Shown here: positions 1-9,234 of the stretch, piece by piece | Layout: every line of letters begins with the position of its first letter | How positions within the stretch are numbered: position 1 is the stretch's first letter | Origin: Microvenator marinus | GTDB lineage: Bacteria; Myxococcota_A; Bradymonadia; Bradymonadales; Bradymonadaceae | NCBI RefSeq assembly: GCF_007993755.1 | Contig: NZ_CP042467.1 | Location: 2,752,001 to 2,816,000 of the forward strand | Direction of reading: 5' to 3' | Length of the DNA: 64,000 nt | The notes under the pieces: model-generated | Told to the model about the DNA's origin: nothing | Seen by the model: only the letters and a program-made list of their open reading frames with translations | Databases searched by the model: none | Program-made: the position numbers and the translations under genes

Positions 1-143
1 TCAGGACAAGAGTGGGCATAAGCCATCGAAATTGGCGCATTTTTTTCTCTCTTCAGATTGCACACAGGTCCGCAGAATCCTACGAACTTGGATGTCTTGC
101 AACGGCCGAGTTGAGGGGAGGATCTAAATTTGGGTCTCAGAAC
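1..143. other. Left-edge noncoding stretch
   Basis: This short stretch lies downstream of the minus-strand RCC1 lipoprotein. I see no convincing gene, hairpin terminator or RNA in it. It contains a pyrimidine run near 40-55, but there is no stem beside it. The open frame that crosses it on the plus strand runs antisense into the RCC1 gene and has no signal of its own. Confidence 0.4.
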
Positions 144-1646
144 TCAGAATGCGGTCGGGAAAATATAGGTGGGCACGCGGCGATCCGTGGTGGAGCCGTC
201 TCCGACCTGCCCGTTTTGGTTTTCTCCCCAACAGAAGAGGTCACCTGTTTGCGAGATGCCACAACAATGTGCGCGCCCACAATCTATCGGGAAGAGCCCG
301 GTACCGCCCACGGCTGGGGCCGCAGTAGGCCTTGAGGTGGTGGTTTGGTCACCGAGTTGCCCGCTCGAATTTTCTCCCCAACAAATCACGTTATCGTCCA
401 CCACAACACATCCAAAGTCGGCGCCCACGGCCAAATCGCGCAATGCTCCGGCCGGAATATCTACGGCAACGGGAGTCTCGGACTGAGTCACGCCGGCTTC
501 GCCAAAGCCTCCGCTGGATTCACCCCAGCATTCGAGCCCAACGATAGGGGAATAGGCGCATGTATAGTCGTCATAAGCGGAGATGGAGATGTAGTTGCCG
601 GTGTTGAGTGGAATGGGACTGTGCGACCCTTCGTCTGGGCCCATGGGGCCAAGCTGGCCGGCCGAGTTATCTCCCCAACACAGGACGCGGAATTCAGGCG
701 TGATGCCGCACATATGAGCACGCCCTGCGGCGATTTCTATGAACTCTTGGCCTTCTTGCGTAATCACGGGTGAACGGATGGTTTGCACAGACGAGCTTTC
801 AACGATTTGATTTCGATTATCGCCAACGCATCGCAACGTATCGTCCTGAAGTTTTAGGCAGGTGAAACCGTCACCTAGCGCGGCCTCGCGAACGGCGGTC
901 GCGAAGCTGAGCGAGGTGGTTGCAGATGGTCGGCTACCTCCCTCATCGTCCCCAAGTTCTCCATTGGCATTGTTTCCCCAACAACGCGCGACGCCGCTCG
1001 TTTGCACCACACACGAGTGAAACGCGCCGGCAAAGACGTCGATGCCGGGTGCTTCTCCGGCCACTTGCACTTCCTCAGGAACCAAGTTCGCCTCATCAGT
1101 GGCCCCAGCTTGTGCAAAATCATTTGCACCCCAACACACCACGCGTCCGTCGGCTTTGGTCGCGCATGAGTGCTCTTCCCCGAGGGCCAGGGAGTCGTAA
1201 AGCGTGTACACGGTCACGCCGATTGTTGCCGTATACACCTGATTGGCGGTCACCTGAATGATGGCATCACCAGGGGCGAGAGCAAAGATAAGGCCCCCAT
1301 CGTCCACAGAAGCAATTTCAGGATTGAGGGAGGTAAACTCGATGGTTTCGATCTCCAACTCTCCGCCTTCGTCATCTACCAGCGCCGCGGTGATCCGAGC
1401 TTGTTCCTGCCTGGCAAGCAGCAAAGGGCGAGGCTGAAGGACGAGCCGAAACTCGGGCTCTGCTTCGGGGATATCTTGAGATGCGTCCTCGCCGGTATCA
1501 GAGTCGGTGCCATCCGAGCCCATATCCTGCGTGTTGGACCCCATATCAGGTAGGACCGTGATTCCATTATCATTAGGCCCCGCCTCTTCTTCACCGCACG
1601 CTCCAAAAACCAGAACAAACCCCACGACCACCATTATTTGGCGCAT
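144..1646 (-). CDS. RCC1-repeat lipoprotein with Ig-like domain
   Basis: Predicted surface or periplasmic lipoprotein of about 500 residues. The start is placed at the third of three consecutive ATG codons, because GGAAGG sits 7 nt upstream; the first two lie too close to it. A hydrophobic leader ends in the lipobox FGAC. It is followed by an acidic, low-complexity Asp/Gly/Glu linker and a bacterial Ig-like (BIG2-type) segment. Seven RCC1-type repeats come next, each with a Cys pair in the pattern SC...VxCWGxN (for example VVCWGAND, ARCWGNN, VLCWGDNSAG). Seven repeats fit one complete seven-bladed beta-propeller. RCC1 propellers in secreted proteins of this group have no established substrate; binding or scaffolding is inferred. 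The gene is divergent from the MopE-like gene, so the two may share a regulatory region. An upstream extension of 43 residues is possible but would bury the signal peptide. Confidence 0.85.
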   Translation of the reverse strand: MRQIMVVVGFVLVFGACGEEEAGPNDNGITVLPDMGSNTQDMGSDGTDSDTGEDASQDIPEAEPEFRLVLQPRPLLLARQEQARITAALVDDEGGELEIETIEFTSLNPEIASVDDGGLIFALAPGDAIIQVTANQVYTATIGVTVYTLYDSLALGEEHSCATKADGRVVCWGANDFAQAGATDEANLVPEEVQVAGEAPGIDVFAGAFHSCVVQTSGVARCWGNNANGELGDDEGGSRPSATTSLSFATAVREAALGDGFTCLKLQDDTLRCVGDNRNQIVESSSVQTIRSPVITQEGQEFIEIAAGRAHMCGITPEFRVLCWGDNSAGQLGPMGPDEGSHSPIPLNTGNYISISAYDDYTCAYSPIVGLECWGESSGGFGEAGVTQSETPVAVDIPAGALRDLAVGADFGCVVVDDNVICWGENSSGQLGDQTTTSRPTAAPAVGGTGLFPIDCGRAHCCGISQTGDLFCWGENQNGQVGDGSTTDRRVPTYIFPTAF

Positions 1647-1886
1647 CATCATACCTTCCAATCGATTTGCTCCGAGTTTACGTGGAAGTCGGGAGGTACG
1701 CAAACGGCCTACTCTGCGATTTTGTTGGTTATTGGACCAATCACGAATCCTCCAAGCCGTTTGATTTTGGCACAAATTCCGGCTACTGTTTGGTTAGTAA
1801 ACGAGACAACCACTTTGATTAAGTAGACTGCACGCTCTGTGCAATCTCAAGACGTGATGGAACACGGTTTTCATCCGAGGCTACAC
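1647..1886. promoter_or_regulatory. Divergent intergenic region
   Basis: About 240 bases separate the two oppositely oriented secreted-protein genes and must hold both of their promoters. I could not place a convincing -35/-10 pair. The stretch from 1785 to 1830 is AT-rich and is the likeliest core for the plus-strand gene. The SD for that gene (GAGG) is at 1877-1880. Confidence 0.35.
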
Positions 1887-4800
1887 ATGCTTCCAAGTTG
1901 TGTTTTTCGCATCTTCCCTGCGTTTCTTGTCCTGTTGATTTTGGGTTGGTCGGGGAGTGCTTTCGGGCAGGCTTGTTCGGTAGTTTGTCCTTTCGTGGTC
2001 GACTGTATGACCGAGTGCGAACTTGCGCCAGGAGAGCCTGAGCTTTGCGAGACGTGGTGTGACCAGTTTGGAGTTTGTACTAACTGCCCAACTCCGACAT
2101 GCCCTGACGAGTGCGCGTTTGTTTGCTCACAAGCAGGGAGCCAATGCGATACACCTTGCACCCGGTGGGATGGAGCGATGTGCAACCCTGGAACATGCGG
2201 AGACGCCGGGTACACGCCACCGGACTGTTCGAAGCAGGGTGGCTACGTGCCTTCAGGTGGGCCTTACGCTTGCTGCGCCGGAAGCGACACCTGCACGTGT
2301 CAGGAGTACGATGAGGCTATCTACGAATGTGTCGGTACGGCTTGTGTTCCAGAACTCAACTTTGGATACGTGGATCGTACTGGCTGCACGAAGTGCGACG
2401 ACGGGAACTTTTGTACCGACGACTCTTGTTCGGGCGGTACATGCCAGTACGCAAACAATGGTAATGCTCGAGTCTGTTATACGGGGCCTCCGGGCACACA
2501 AGGTGTTGGACTCTGTGTTTCCGGTTTGGAACGCTGCGGTGGAGGAGTTTTAGGACCCTGTATTGACGAGGTCATTCCCGCAGGCGAAGTTTGTGGTGGT
2601 AGCGACGAAGATTGTGACGGCATGCTCGATGAGGGCTGCAATTGCTCGCCGCTTGGCAACACCGAAGCGTGCTATCCAGGCCCGCCTGGCACTGAAGGGG
2701 TTGGCGAATGTAGGCCAGGTTTGCGGGAGTGCAGAGATGACGTTTTATGTCAGTCTCCGTTCACAACATGTTGGTCCGATTGTGGTGGGGCTATAGTTCC
2801 GCAACCGGAAATCTGCGACAACCTCGACAATGATTGTGACGGAAACGTCGATGGAATTCTGGAGTTCTGCTACACGGGCGACCCGTTGACCCGGGGCGTA
2901 GGTGAATGTCGGGATGGGGTTCGAGGCTGTGCAGCTGGGGCGTGGGGCCCTTGCAATAGCGAAGTGTTGCCTCAAGTCGAGATTTGTGGAGATGGGCTCG
3001 ACAACGATTGCGACGGGGTTGTGGACAACGATTGCCCGTCTGGATGTGCCGGGCCTGAGACCTGTGATGGAACTGACGAAGACTGCGACGGGTTGATTGA
3101 CGAGGGTGTCACACTTCCAGCGGGCCAAACATGTATCGCGGGATCGGTCTTTCCGAGTTGCGACGGCGTGGTTTGCGATCCGGGCGATGTATGCATGGCC
3201 CCTTCGCTATTCTGCTCGCCTGACGAGACGGGATGCCAGGCAACGAATTGCCCCACCGATACCGACTGCTTGCTCGGCACGTGCTTTACGAACAACTGCA
3301 CGAGTCACGCGGTCTGCGACCCGGGTGACGCCTGCTATAACAACGGCCTTTGCTTGAGTATTACCGATCCATGTAGTGGACTAAACTGCCCCGAAGGCCA
3401 GATTTGCTACAAGGGCGCTTGCTACGACCCTTGTGCATCTACGGCTGAGTGTACCAATCCACTTGAGTGCTTCGACGGACGCTGCGCACCAGACGCGTGT
3501 ACGGCCCCAGATGGCACTATCGTCGCCTGTCCATTCGACGAGGCATGTTATGGAGGTAACTGCTTCGATGTTTGCACTGCCGATTCCCAGTGCGGTGCGA
3601 ACGAGTTTTGCCCGGCGGGCCGTTGCGCCGCGGATAACTGCGAAAACGTCCAATGCCCGGAAGGTGATGTGTGCTTCGGCGGCAATTGTTACGAAGGATG
3701 TGCCGTCACGGATTGTTCGCCAGGAAGCGTCTGCTACGACGAGGAATTCTGCGCCGACCCGACCGAAGATCTTTGCGCGACCTCACAATGCGGCGACCGG
3801 CCATGCTATCAGGGCGTATGCTTCGACGAGTGCACTATCGACACCGACTGCGAAGGCGGCGAGCGCTGTTACGACGGGCGCTGTGTGGACGTAGTGGCAG
3901 GCGCATGTGACGGCGTTCCATGTCCGGCTGGCGAGTCATGCCTTGGTGGCGAGTGCTTCCCGACTTGCGATGGAGATGTGGACTGTTCGGCGGCGAATTC
4001 CAATAGCTTCTGCTACCAGGAGGTCTGCGTAGATTCTACGTCTTGTGCTCCTGGAAAGTGTGCCTCGGACGAGGTCTGCCATATGGGCATCTGTTTCCTC
4101 GCGTGTGGACCAGGTGATGCTTGCCCAGACCCGCTGAGCTGCTTTGATGGTGATGGTCCGGCACGTTGCGCTCCTTCGGCATGCGAGGCCATGGACTCAA
4201 CATTTATCGCGAACTACAACAACAACCATCCGTTCCGCGAAGACGACAAGAGACTCAGGGCGTGGCAGACGAATCGTCCGTGGGTCTTCCCTAGACCGGT
4301 TGTGAGCAACAATCCTCGCGGTTGGACTCAAATCTCAGGCAACTTCTCCGCGAACTCGATTCACCGAGAAGGAAGGGCCCGTGTGACCTTTATCTACGAG
4401 CCAGGCGAGGAGGAGTACTTCATGTTCCTCTCGCACGGCTCGCTCGATCCAGGCCAGCAAAGCGCCGATGCCGTCTATTCGATCCACGTTTTTGATGCGT
4501 ATCCAGGTGTTGAAATCACCGATGACGAAGGTCTTGAGGCGGCGCTCGTGCGTACTGACGGAAACGACAGGCATATTCAGATCATGATCACGACGAATGG
4601 TGCGGACACGGGCTCCGCGCTCATCGGTCCGTTTGAGGCCGATGACGACTGGCAAATCGAGATTTATGGCGCCTTCTATGGGGATGGCATCGAGACTTGG
4701 GAGATCATGAACGGCGAGAATTTGGGCGAGTCCACGATGACGCTTGACCCGCTTCATCCGCTCATCGTCAAGAGCGAGAATTTTTCGGATAGTGAGTATC

Positions 4801-6050
4801 TCGACCCAACGATCGGCACCGTGTGTGAACCGGAGGGACGCGCAGGAATCTGCTCAAAGGGTACGTGGCTCGGTTGCGAAAACCACGAACGCCGATGCAT
4901 TCAGACCGTCAACAGTATGGGTGCGGAGCTTTGTAACGGCGAGGACGATAACTGCAATGGTGATGTAGACGAGCTCAAGAACTTGGTGGTGCCAACCGCG
5001 CAGCAGCGCCAATGGCCCGAGGGCTACAGAGAATGGGTGACCTACGATACAGCCACACCAATCACGGGCTCCACGTACAACCCACAGTCCAACCTTCCAC
5101 TTCTTTACACCCCATTGGCCGCAGACGACCGACGAGGCACCACGACGATGAACCTGCCATGGGACGGACAGGTCCAAGAGAATAGCAACCAGGCGCGCGT
5201 GTTTGCGCATCGCGACCTCTCAACTGGCCGAATGACCTTCGGATTCGTCCAAGGAAAAACGGAGACGAACGCGGGTTGGTCCACGCGCACTTTCGAGATG
5301 GACTTGCGCAGCATTGGCGATGACCGTCTGCGCGACGTTTCCGTGCCATGGTACGAAGACCGCACTGGAGACAATGACCAAGTGTATGAAGAGTATGACG
5401 TTCGCGAGAGCCACGAAGAAGCGGATATTCGTATGCGTATTGAATCCAGGGCGGGTGAAGTTGAGACCGACGCTTTCGTTGTTGGTGTGAGGCCTCTGAC
5501 ACAGCTGAACTGGAACACGGTGGATCCAGAAACCCGGGGATTCCGAGTTCAGTTTGAGTATCCTGGCACCAATCCATACGACTGGATCTTGCATTCTCCA
5601 GGAAGCGTGGACGGGTTGCGGACTGACCGCCAACTCCGCGCCAGAATCTTCCCGCGTCCCATTACTGAAACGGTTTGCCGCTCCAATTCGCCCACCGCGA
5701 CGTGCGATCTAGGACGTTATGCATGTATTGGAGGCGAACTACGCTGTAGTCCGGCAAATAACTCGATTTGTAGCGGATGTCGCGATATCGACGGCGACGG
5801 TCAGCAGGGCTACGACCCTTCGCTCTGTCCTACTGGCACTGATTGTGACGATGGAGAAGCTGCAGTCTATCTTGGTGCACCTGAGAATTGTGATGGGCTT
5901 GATAACAATTGTGATGGGCTTATCGACCAGGTCACTGAAGGCTGTCCAGGTGGCGCGGATGTTTGTGGGCCGGTCGACTGCGGATATCGCAATGTGTGTA
6001 TCTGCCCAGAAGATGCGTCATGCTATTGTGGCGAAGGGCTTGGTGAATGA
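1887..6050 (+). CDS. Secreted Cys-rich protein with MopE-like metal-binding motifs
   Basis: Very long exported protein (about 1387 residues). The start is chosen at the ATG 6 nt after GAGG; it gives a clean signal peptide ending near SAFGQ. The chain is rich in Cys. It contains several Asp/Asn loops of the MopE type, such as DEDCDG, DNDCDG, DDNCNG and DNNCDG, at about residues 240, 310, 370, 395, 1020 and 1337. It also carries a long central run of small disulfide-type repeats (CxGGxC, CxDGRC) at about residues 420-770. Two non-Cys domains lie at about 780-960 and 1040-1250 and look beta-rich. Family knowledge: MopE-type motifs bind calcium or copper in secreted proteins of methanotrophs and myxobacteria. 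There is no MYXO-CTERM tail; the protein ends in a Cys-rich segment. The likely role is a large surface or secreted metal-stabilised adhesin or structural protein, which is inference. Confidence 0.85.
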   Translation: MLPSCVFRIFPAFLVLLILGWSGSAFGQACSVVCPFVVDCMTECELAPGEPELCETWCDQFGVCTNCPTPTCPDECAFVCSQAGSQCDTPCTRWDGAMCNPGTCGDAGYTPPDCSKQGGYVPSGGPYACCAGSDTCTCQEYDEAIYECVGTACVPELNFGYVDRTGCTKCDDGNFCTDDSCSGGTCQYANNGNARVCYTGPPGTQGVGLCVSGLERCGGGVLGPCIDEVIPAGEVCGGSDEDCDGMLDEGCNCSPLGNTEACYPGPPGTEGVGECRPGLRECRDDVLCQSPFTTCWSDCGGAIVPQPEICDNLDNDCDGNVDGILEFCYTGDPLTRGVGECRDGVRGCAAGAWGPCNSEVLPQVEICGDGLDNDCDGVVDNDCPSGCAGPETCDGTDEDCDGLIDEGVTLPAGQTCIAGSVFPSCDGVVCDPGDVCMAPSLFCSPDETGCQATNCPTDTDCLLGTCFTNNCTSHAVCDPGDACYNNGLCLSITDPCSGLNCPEGQICYKGACYDPCASTAECTNPLECFDGRCAPDACTAPDGTIVACPFDEACYGGNCFDVCTADSQCGANEFCPAGRCAADNCENVQCPEGDVCFGGNCYEGCAVTDCSPGSVCYDEEFCADPTEDLCATSQCGDRPCYQGVCFDECTIDTDCEGGERCYDGRCVDVVAGACDGVPCPAGESCLGGECFPTCDGDVDCSAANSNSFCYQEVCVDSTSCAPGKCASDEVCHMGICFLACGPGDACPDPLSCFDGDGPARCAPSACEAMDSTFIANYNNNHPFREDDKRLRAWQTNRPWVFPRPVVSNNPRGWTQISGNFSANSIHREGRARVTFIYEPGEEEYFMFLSHGSLDPGQQSADAVYSIHVFDAYPGVEITDDEGLEAALVRTDGNDRHIQIMITTNGADTGSALIGPFEADDDWQIEIYGAFYGDGIETWEIMNGENLGESTMTLDPLHPLIVKSENFSDSEYLDPTIGTVCEPEGRAGICSKGTWLGCENHERRCIQTVNSMGAELCNGEDDNCNGDVDELKNLVVPTAQQRQWPEGYREWVTYDTATPITGSTYNPQSNLPLLYTPLAADDRRGTTTMNLPWDGQVQENSNQARVFAHRDLSTGRMTFGFVQGKTETNAGWSTRTFEMDLRSIGDDRLRDVSVPWYEDRTGDNDQVYEEYDVRESHEEADIRMRIESRAGEVETDAFVVGVRPLTQLNWNTVDPETRGFRVQFEYPGTNPYDWILHSPGSVDGLRTDRQLRARIFPRPITETVCRSNSPTATCDLGRYACIGGELRCSPANNSICSGCRDIDGDGQQGYDPSLCPTGTDCDDGEAAVYLGAPENCDGLDNNCDGLIDQVTEGCPGGADVCGPVDCGYRNVCICPEDASCYCGEGLGE

Positions 6051-6075
6051 GCGGGAAACGCGCTAAGCTTGCGCC

Positions 6076-7617
6076 ATGTCAAAGCGCTACGAACTCCTAA
6101 AAACAATTGAAGACAGACTCGAAGACGAAAGCGGCACCATCTACAAGGATGCGCCGTTTCGAGTCTCGCTCGTCTATCCGTCCCCCTATCACGTGGCGAT
6201 GTCTTCGCTTGGGTACCAAACGATTTATCGCATTCTGAACCTTCGTGAAGATGTGGTGTGTGAGCGAGCATTTTTGCCCGAAGACCCAGATTTCTGGCGG
6301 CGTTCAAGAACGTCGTTGCTGACCTACGAGTCGCAGAAACCCGCAGCAGATGCCGATATGGTGGCATTCTCGATCGCCTATGAGACTGAGATCGTGGGCC
6401 TTTTGGAGTGTCTTGATTTGGCAGGAATTCCGATCCGAGCGAGCGACCGCGGACCGGGCTGGCCACTCGTGGTTTTTGGAGGTCCGCTCACGAATTCAAA
6501 CCCGTTGCCAGCCGCACCATTTGCGGACTTGATTGTCATGGGCGAGGGCGAAGAGTTGATTCATGTGATCATCGACTGGTGGAAATCCTCAGTCTCGCGC
6601 GAGGCCTTCTTTAGAGATATCTCCGCACTGCCCGGAATTTACGTTCCGAGTATCCACGGCGAGGTCTTGCGGCCAATCGCACAGGTCAATGATTCGAATT
6701 TGCCGGCCTACTCTCAGATTCGCACGCCTAATACCGAGCTTAGCAATATGCATCTGGTGGAGAACGCGCGTGGTTGTCACAGGGGCTGCACGTTTTGTGT
6801 GATGCGCCGCACCACGAACGGAGGGATGCGAACCGTAGAGCCGGAGAGGGTCCTCGCGACCATCCCCGACGATGCCACGCGAGTCGGGCTTGTAGGGGCG
6901 GCCACAACAGACCACCCAAAGATCCTCGATATTCTGCGCGGTATTGTAGACTCGGGGCGCGAAGTGGGGCTTTCAAGCTTGAGGGCTGACCGACTGACCC
7001 CTGAGTTCATGGAACTTTTGAAGCGCGGCGGCGCCCAAACCCTCACCATTGGCAGCGATGGTACCAGCGCACGTATGCGCAAACTCGCCCAGAAAAGCAT
7101 CAAGGATCATCATATTATTCGCAGCGCTGAGTACGTGCGTGATTATGGCTTGAGGCTTCTCAAGATTTACATGGTCTTTGGCTATCCCGAAGAAACTGAC
7201 GAGGATATCGAAGAGATGTTGGCCTTGGTGGAACACCTGTCTTCGATCTGCAAGGTTGCGATCGGCCTGAGCCCGCTCGTCGCCAAGAAGAATACTCCGC
7301 TTGATGGCGTGCCCTACGAAGACCAAAAAGTCTTGGAGAATCGATTCAAGTATATCCAGACGCGGGTCGACAAGGACGTAGAGGTCAGAGCGATCTCGGT
7401 GAGATGGGCCTGGGTAGAATATATGCTCGCGCAAGGTGGCTGGGATATGGCGGATGCCGCCGAAGAGGCTTGGCGTGAGGGCGGTACCTATTCAGCGTGG
7501 CGACGCGCCATCAAGAAGCACCGAAAGGGGCCTGCACCGCTCAAGAAGCCGGCAACAGACCGCCTGACCCCTGGAGCGTTTCTGGGCGAGGTGGATAAAC
7601 GTGCGCCCTCGGCGTGA
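6076..7617 (+). CDS. B12-binding-domain radical SAM protein
   Basis: Predicted radical SAM enzyme of 513 residues with an N-terminal cobalamin-binding-like Rossmann domain (residues about 20-175, including GGPLTNSNP and the GEGEE motif). A TIM-barrel radical SAM core follows. Its cluster motif CX3CX2C is visible at Cys234, Cys238 and Cys241 (RGCHRGCTFC), which should bind the 4Fe-4S cluster. Later barrel landmarks include a GSDG segment and YMVFGYPEET. The C-terminus is a helical tail rich in Lys/Arg/Pro. Members of this family catalyse methylation, methylthiolation or rearrangement. The substrate cannot be told from sequence; the overall layout resembles the YgiQ/TIGR03960-type proteins, sometimes fused to a TIGR03936 half, which is absent here. 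It starts 25 nt after the MopE-like gene and ends 1 nt from the convergent Hsp70 gene. It looks cytoplasmic. Confidence 0.85.
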   Translation: MSKRYELLKTIEDRLEDESGTIYKDAPFRVSLVYPSPYHVAMSSLGYQTIYRILNLREDVVCERAFLPEDPDFWRRSRTSLLTYESQKPAADADMVAFSIAYETEIVGLLECLDLAGIPIRASDRGPGWPLVVFGGPLTNSNPLPAAPFADLIVMGEGEELIHVIIDWWKSSVSREAFFRDISALPGIYVPSIHGEVLRPIAQVNDSNLPAYSQIRTPNTELSNMHLVENARGCHRGCTFCVMRRTTNGGMRTVEPERVLATIPDDATRVGLVGAATTDHPKILDILRGIVDSGREVGLSSLRADRLTPEFMELLKRGGAQTLTIGSDGTSARMRKLAQKSIKDHHIIRSAEYVRDYGLRLLKIYMVFGYPEETDEDIEEMLALVEHLSSICKVAIGLSPLVAKKNTPLDGVPYEDQKVLENRFKYIQTRVDKDVEVRAISVRWAWVEYMLAQGGWDMADAAEEAWREGGTYSAWRRAIKKHRKGPAPLKKPATDRLTPGAFLGEVDKRAPSA

Positions 7618-7618
7618 T

Positions 7619-9166
7619 TTACGCGTTTCTCTGAATTGCGCGACGCAACTCTTCTTCCGAAAGCCCTGACGTGCCTTCCACCGTGATGGACTGCGACCGC
7701 TGAGTCTTAAGGTCTTTGGCGTGTACACTCACGATACCGTCGGTATCGATCTCGAAGCTGACCTCGATGCGTGGGCCGCCCGCGGGTGCAGGAGGAATGC
7801 CCGTAAGGTTGAACATTCCAAGTAGCTTGTTCTGGCTCGCGAGCTCGTGGTCGCCTTGCATCACCGTGATAGAAACCATGTCCTGATTATCTTCGGTGGT
7901 GGTGAAGACTTTGGATTCGCGAGTCGGAATAGAGGTGTTCTTCGGAATGACGGTGCTGAACCTGTCGCCGGCGACTCGGATACCCAGATTCAAAGGTGTC
8001 ACGTCCAAAAGGATGACTTCGCGGACTTCACCGCCGAGGATACCGGATTGAATTGCAGCGCCCACGGCCACAACTTCATCAGGGTTTACGCCCTTGCTCG
8101 GCTTGATCCCGAAGATTTCGCGGACCTTCTCTTGAACGATTGGCATACGGCTCATACCGCCGACGAGCAGAATATCGTCCAGATCGGACTTGGTCAGACC
8201 GGAATCTTTGAGGGCCTTCAAACACGGGCCTTCGAGTCGTTCTACGAGGTCGTAGACGAGGTCGTTGAGCTGCGAGCGTGAGAGTGTCAGTGAGAGGTGG
8301 CGCGGGCCCGACTCGTCCACGGCGAGGAAAGGCAAATTGATATTCGTCTCGCTAAGGGTCGAGAGCTCGCACTTTGCGTTCTCAGCAGCTTCTTTGAGGC
8401 GTTGGAGCGCCATCTTATCATCCGAGACATTAACGCCGGTTTCGCTTTTGAATTTTTCCATGAGGAAATCGAGGATCGCGCGGTCGAAGTCTTCACCCCC
8501 GAGCTGGTTATCTCCGCATGTGGCGATGACTTCAAAGACGCCGCCGCGCAAGACGACCACACTGACGTCAAAGGTACCGCCGCCGAGGTCGAAGACCACG
8601 AGCGTGCTCTCTTTGTCTTTGCCGTATCCGTAGGCGAGCGCAGCAGCGGTGGGCTCGTTGATGATCCTGCGGACCTGTAGCCCAGCGATTTGCCCGGCTT
8701 CTTTGGTGGCGCTTCGCTGAGCGTCATTGAAATAAGCAGGCACGGTGATGACGGCCTCGGTGATTTCTTCACCGAAATAATCCTCAGCAGTTTGCTTCAT
8801 CTTTTTGAGGATCATGGCGGAGACTTCTTGCGGGCTAAACTGTTGCCCGTTTACGTCTACCCATGCGTCGCCATTTGTCGCCGCGATAATGTTAAAGGGC
8901 AATGTCTCGATATAATGTTTAACAATATCGGAATTATACTTTTGCCCGATCAATCTCTTGATATCGTAGATAGATCTTTCGGGATTGATGATAGCTTGGC
9001 GTTTAGCTTGTTGCCCGACAAAACGCTCGTCGCCCTCCGTGAAACCCACGATCGATGGCGTGGTCCTAGACCCTTCACTGTTTGGCAGTACAAGGGGCTC
9101 CCCGCCCTCTACCACTGCCACACATGAATTGGTTGTCCCCAGGTCAATTCCAATAATTTTGCCCAT
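7619..9166 (-). CDS. Hsp70/DnaK-like chaperone lacking the C-terminal lid
   Basis: 515-residue Hsp70. The nucleotide-binding domain is complete: phosphate-1 motif IGIDLGTTNSC at residues 4-14, phosphate-2 motif FDLGGGTFDVSV near residue 195, and adenosine motif LVGGMSRMP near 340. The interdomain linker (VILLDVTPLNLGI) and the beta-sandwich substrate-binding domain are present up to the ISVHAKD-like strand. The chain stops about 15 residues later, just where the helical lid begins in canonical DnaK (about 610-640 residues). It therefore has no lid and no disordered EEVD-like tail. Lidless Hsp70s bind substrate weakly and turn over quickly. The gene is downstream of a J-domain protein on the same strand, 68 nt away, which suggests a dedicated partner. 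Probably not the housekeeping DnaK, since grpE and dnaJ are not nearby; this is inference. Confidence 0.92.
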   Translation of the reverse strand: MGKIIGIDLGTTNSCVAVVEGGEPLVLPNSEGSRTTPSIVGFTEGDERFVGQQAKRQAIINPERSIYDIKRLIGQKYNSDIVKHYIETLPFNIIAATNGDAWVDVNGQQFSPQEVSAMILKKMKQTAEDYFGEEITEAVITVPAYFNDAQRSATKEAGQIAGLQVRRIINEPTAAALAYGYGKDKESTLVVFDLGGGTFDVSVVVLRGGVFEVIATCGDNQLGGEDFDRAILDFLMEKFKSETGVNVSDDKMALQRLKEAAENAKCELSTLSETNINLPFLAVDESGPRHLSLTLSRSQLNDLVYDLVERLEGPCLKALKDSGLTKSDLDDILLVGGMSRMPIVQEKVREIFGIKPSKGVNPDEVVAVGAAIQSGILGGEVREVILLDVTPLNLGIRVAGDRFSTVIPKNTSIPTRESKVFTTTEDNQDMVSITVMQGDHELASQNKLLGMFNLTGIPPAPAGGPRIEVSFEIDTDGIVSVHAKDLKTQRSQSITVEGTSGLSEEELRRAIQRNA

Positions 9167-9234
9167 AGCTCACTCAGCGTTCAGTTCTTCAACAAGGCCT
9201 AGCATCTAGGATACGCCAGAAAACCATGCTTTGG

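Noticed and set aside
1768-1785. TTGGCAC near the RCC1/MopE divergent region as a sigma-54 site
   Set aside because: The GG to GC distance is 13 rather than 12 bases, and the -12 element does not match.
8265-8772. Plus- and minus-strand frames inside the Hsp70 gene
   Set aside because: They are other-frame shadows of conserved Hsp70 codons.
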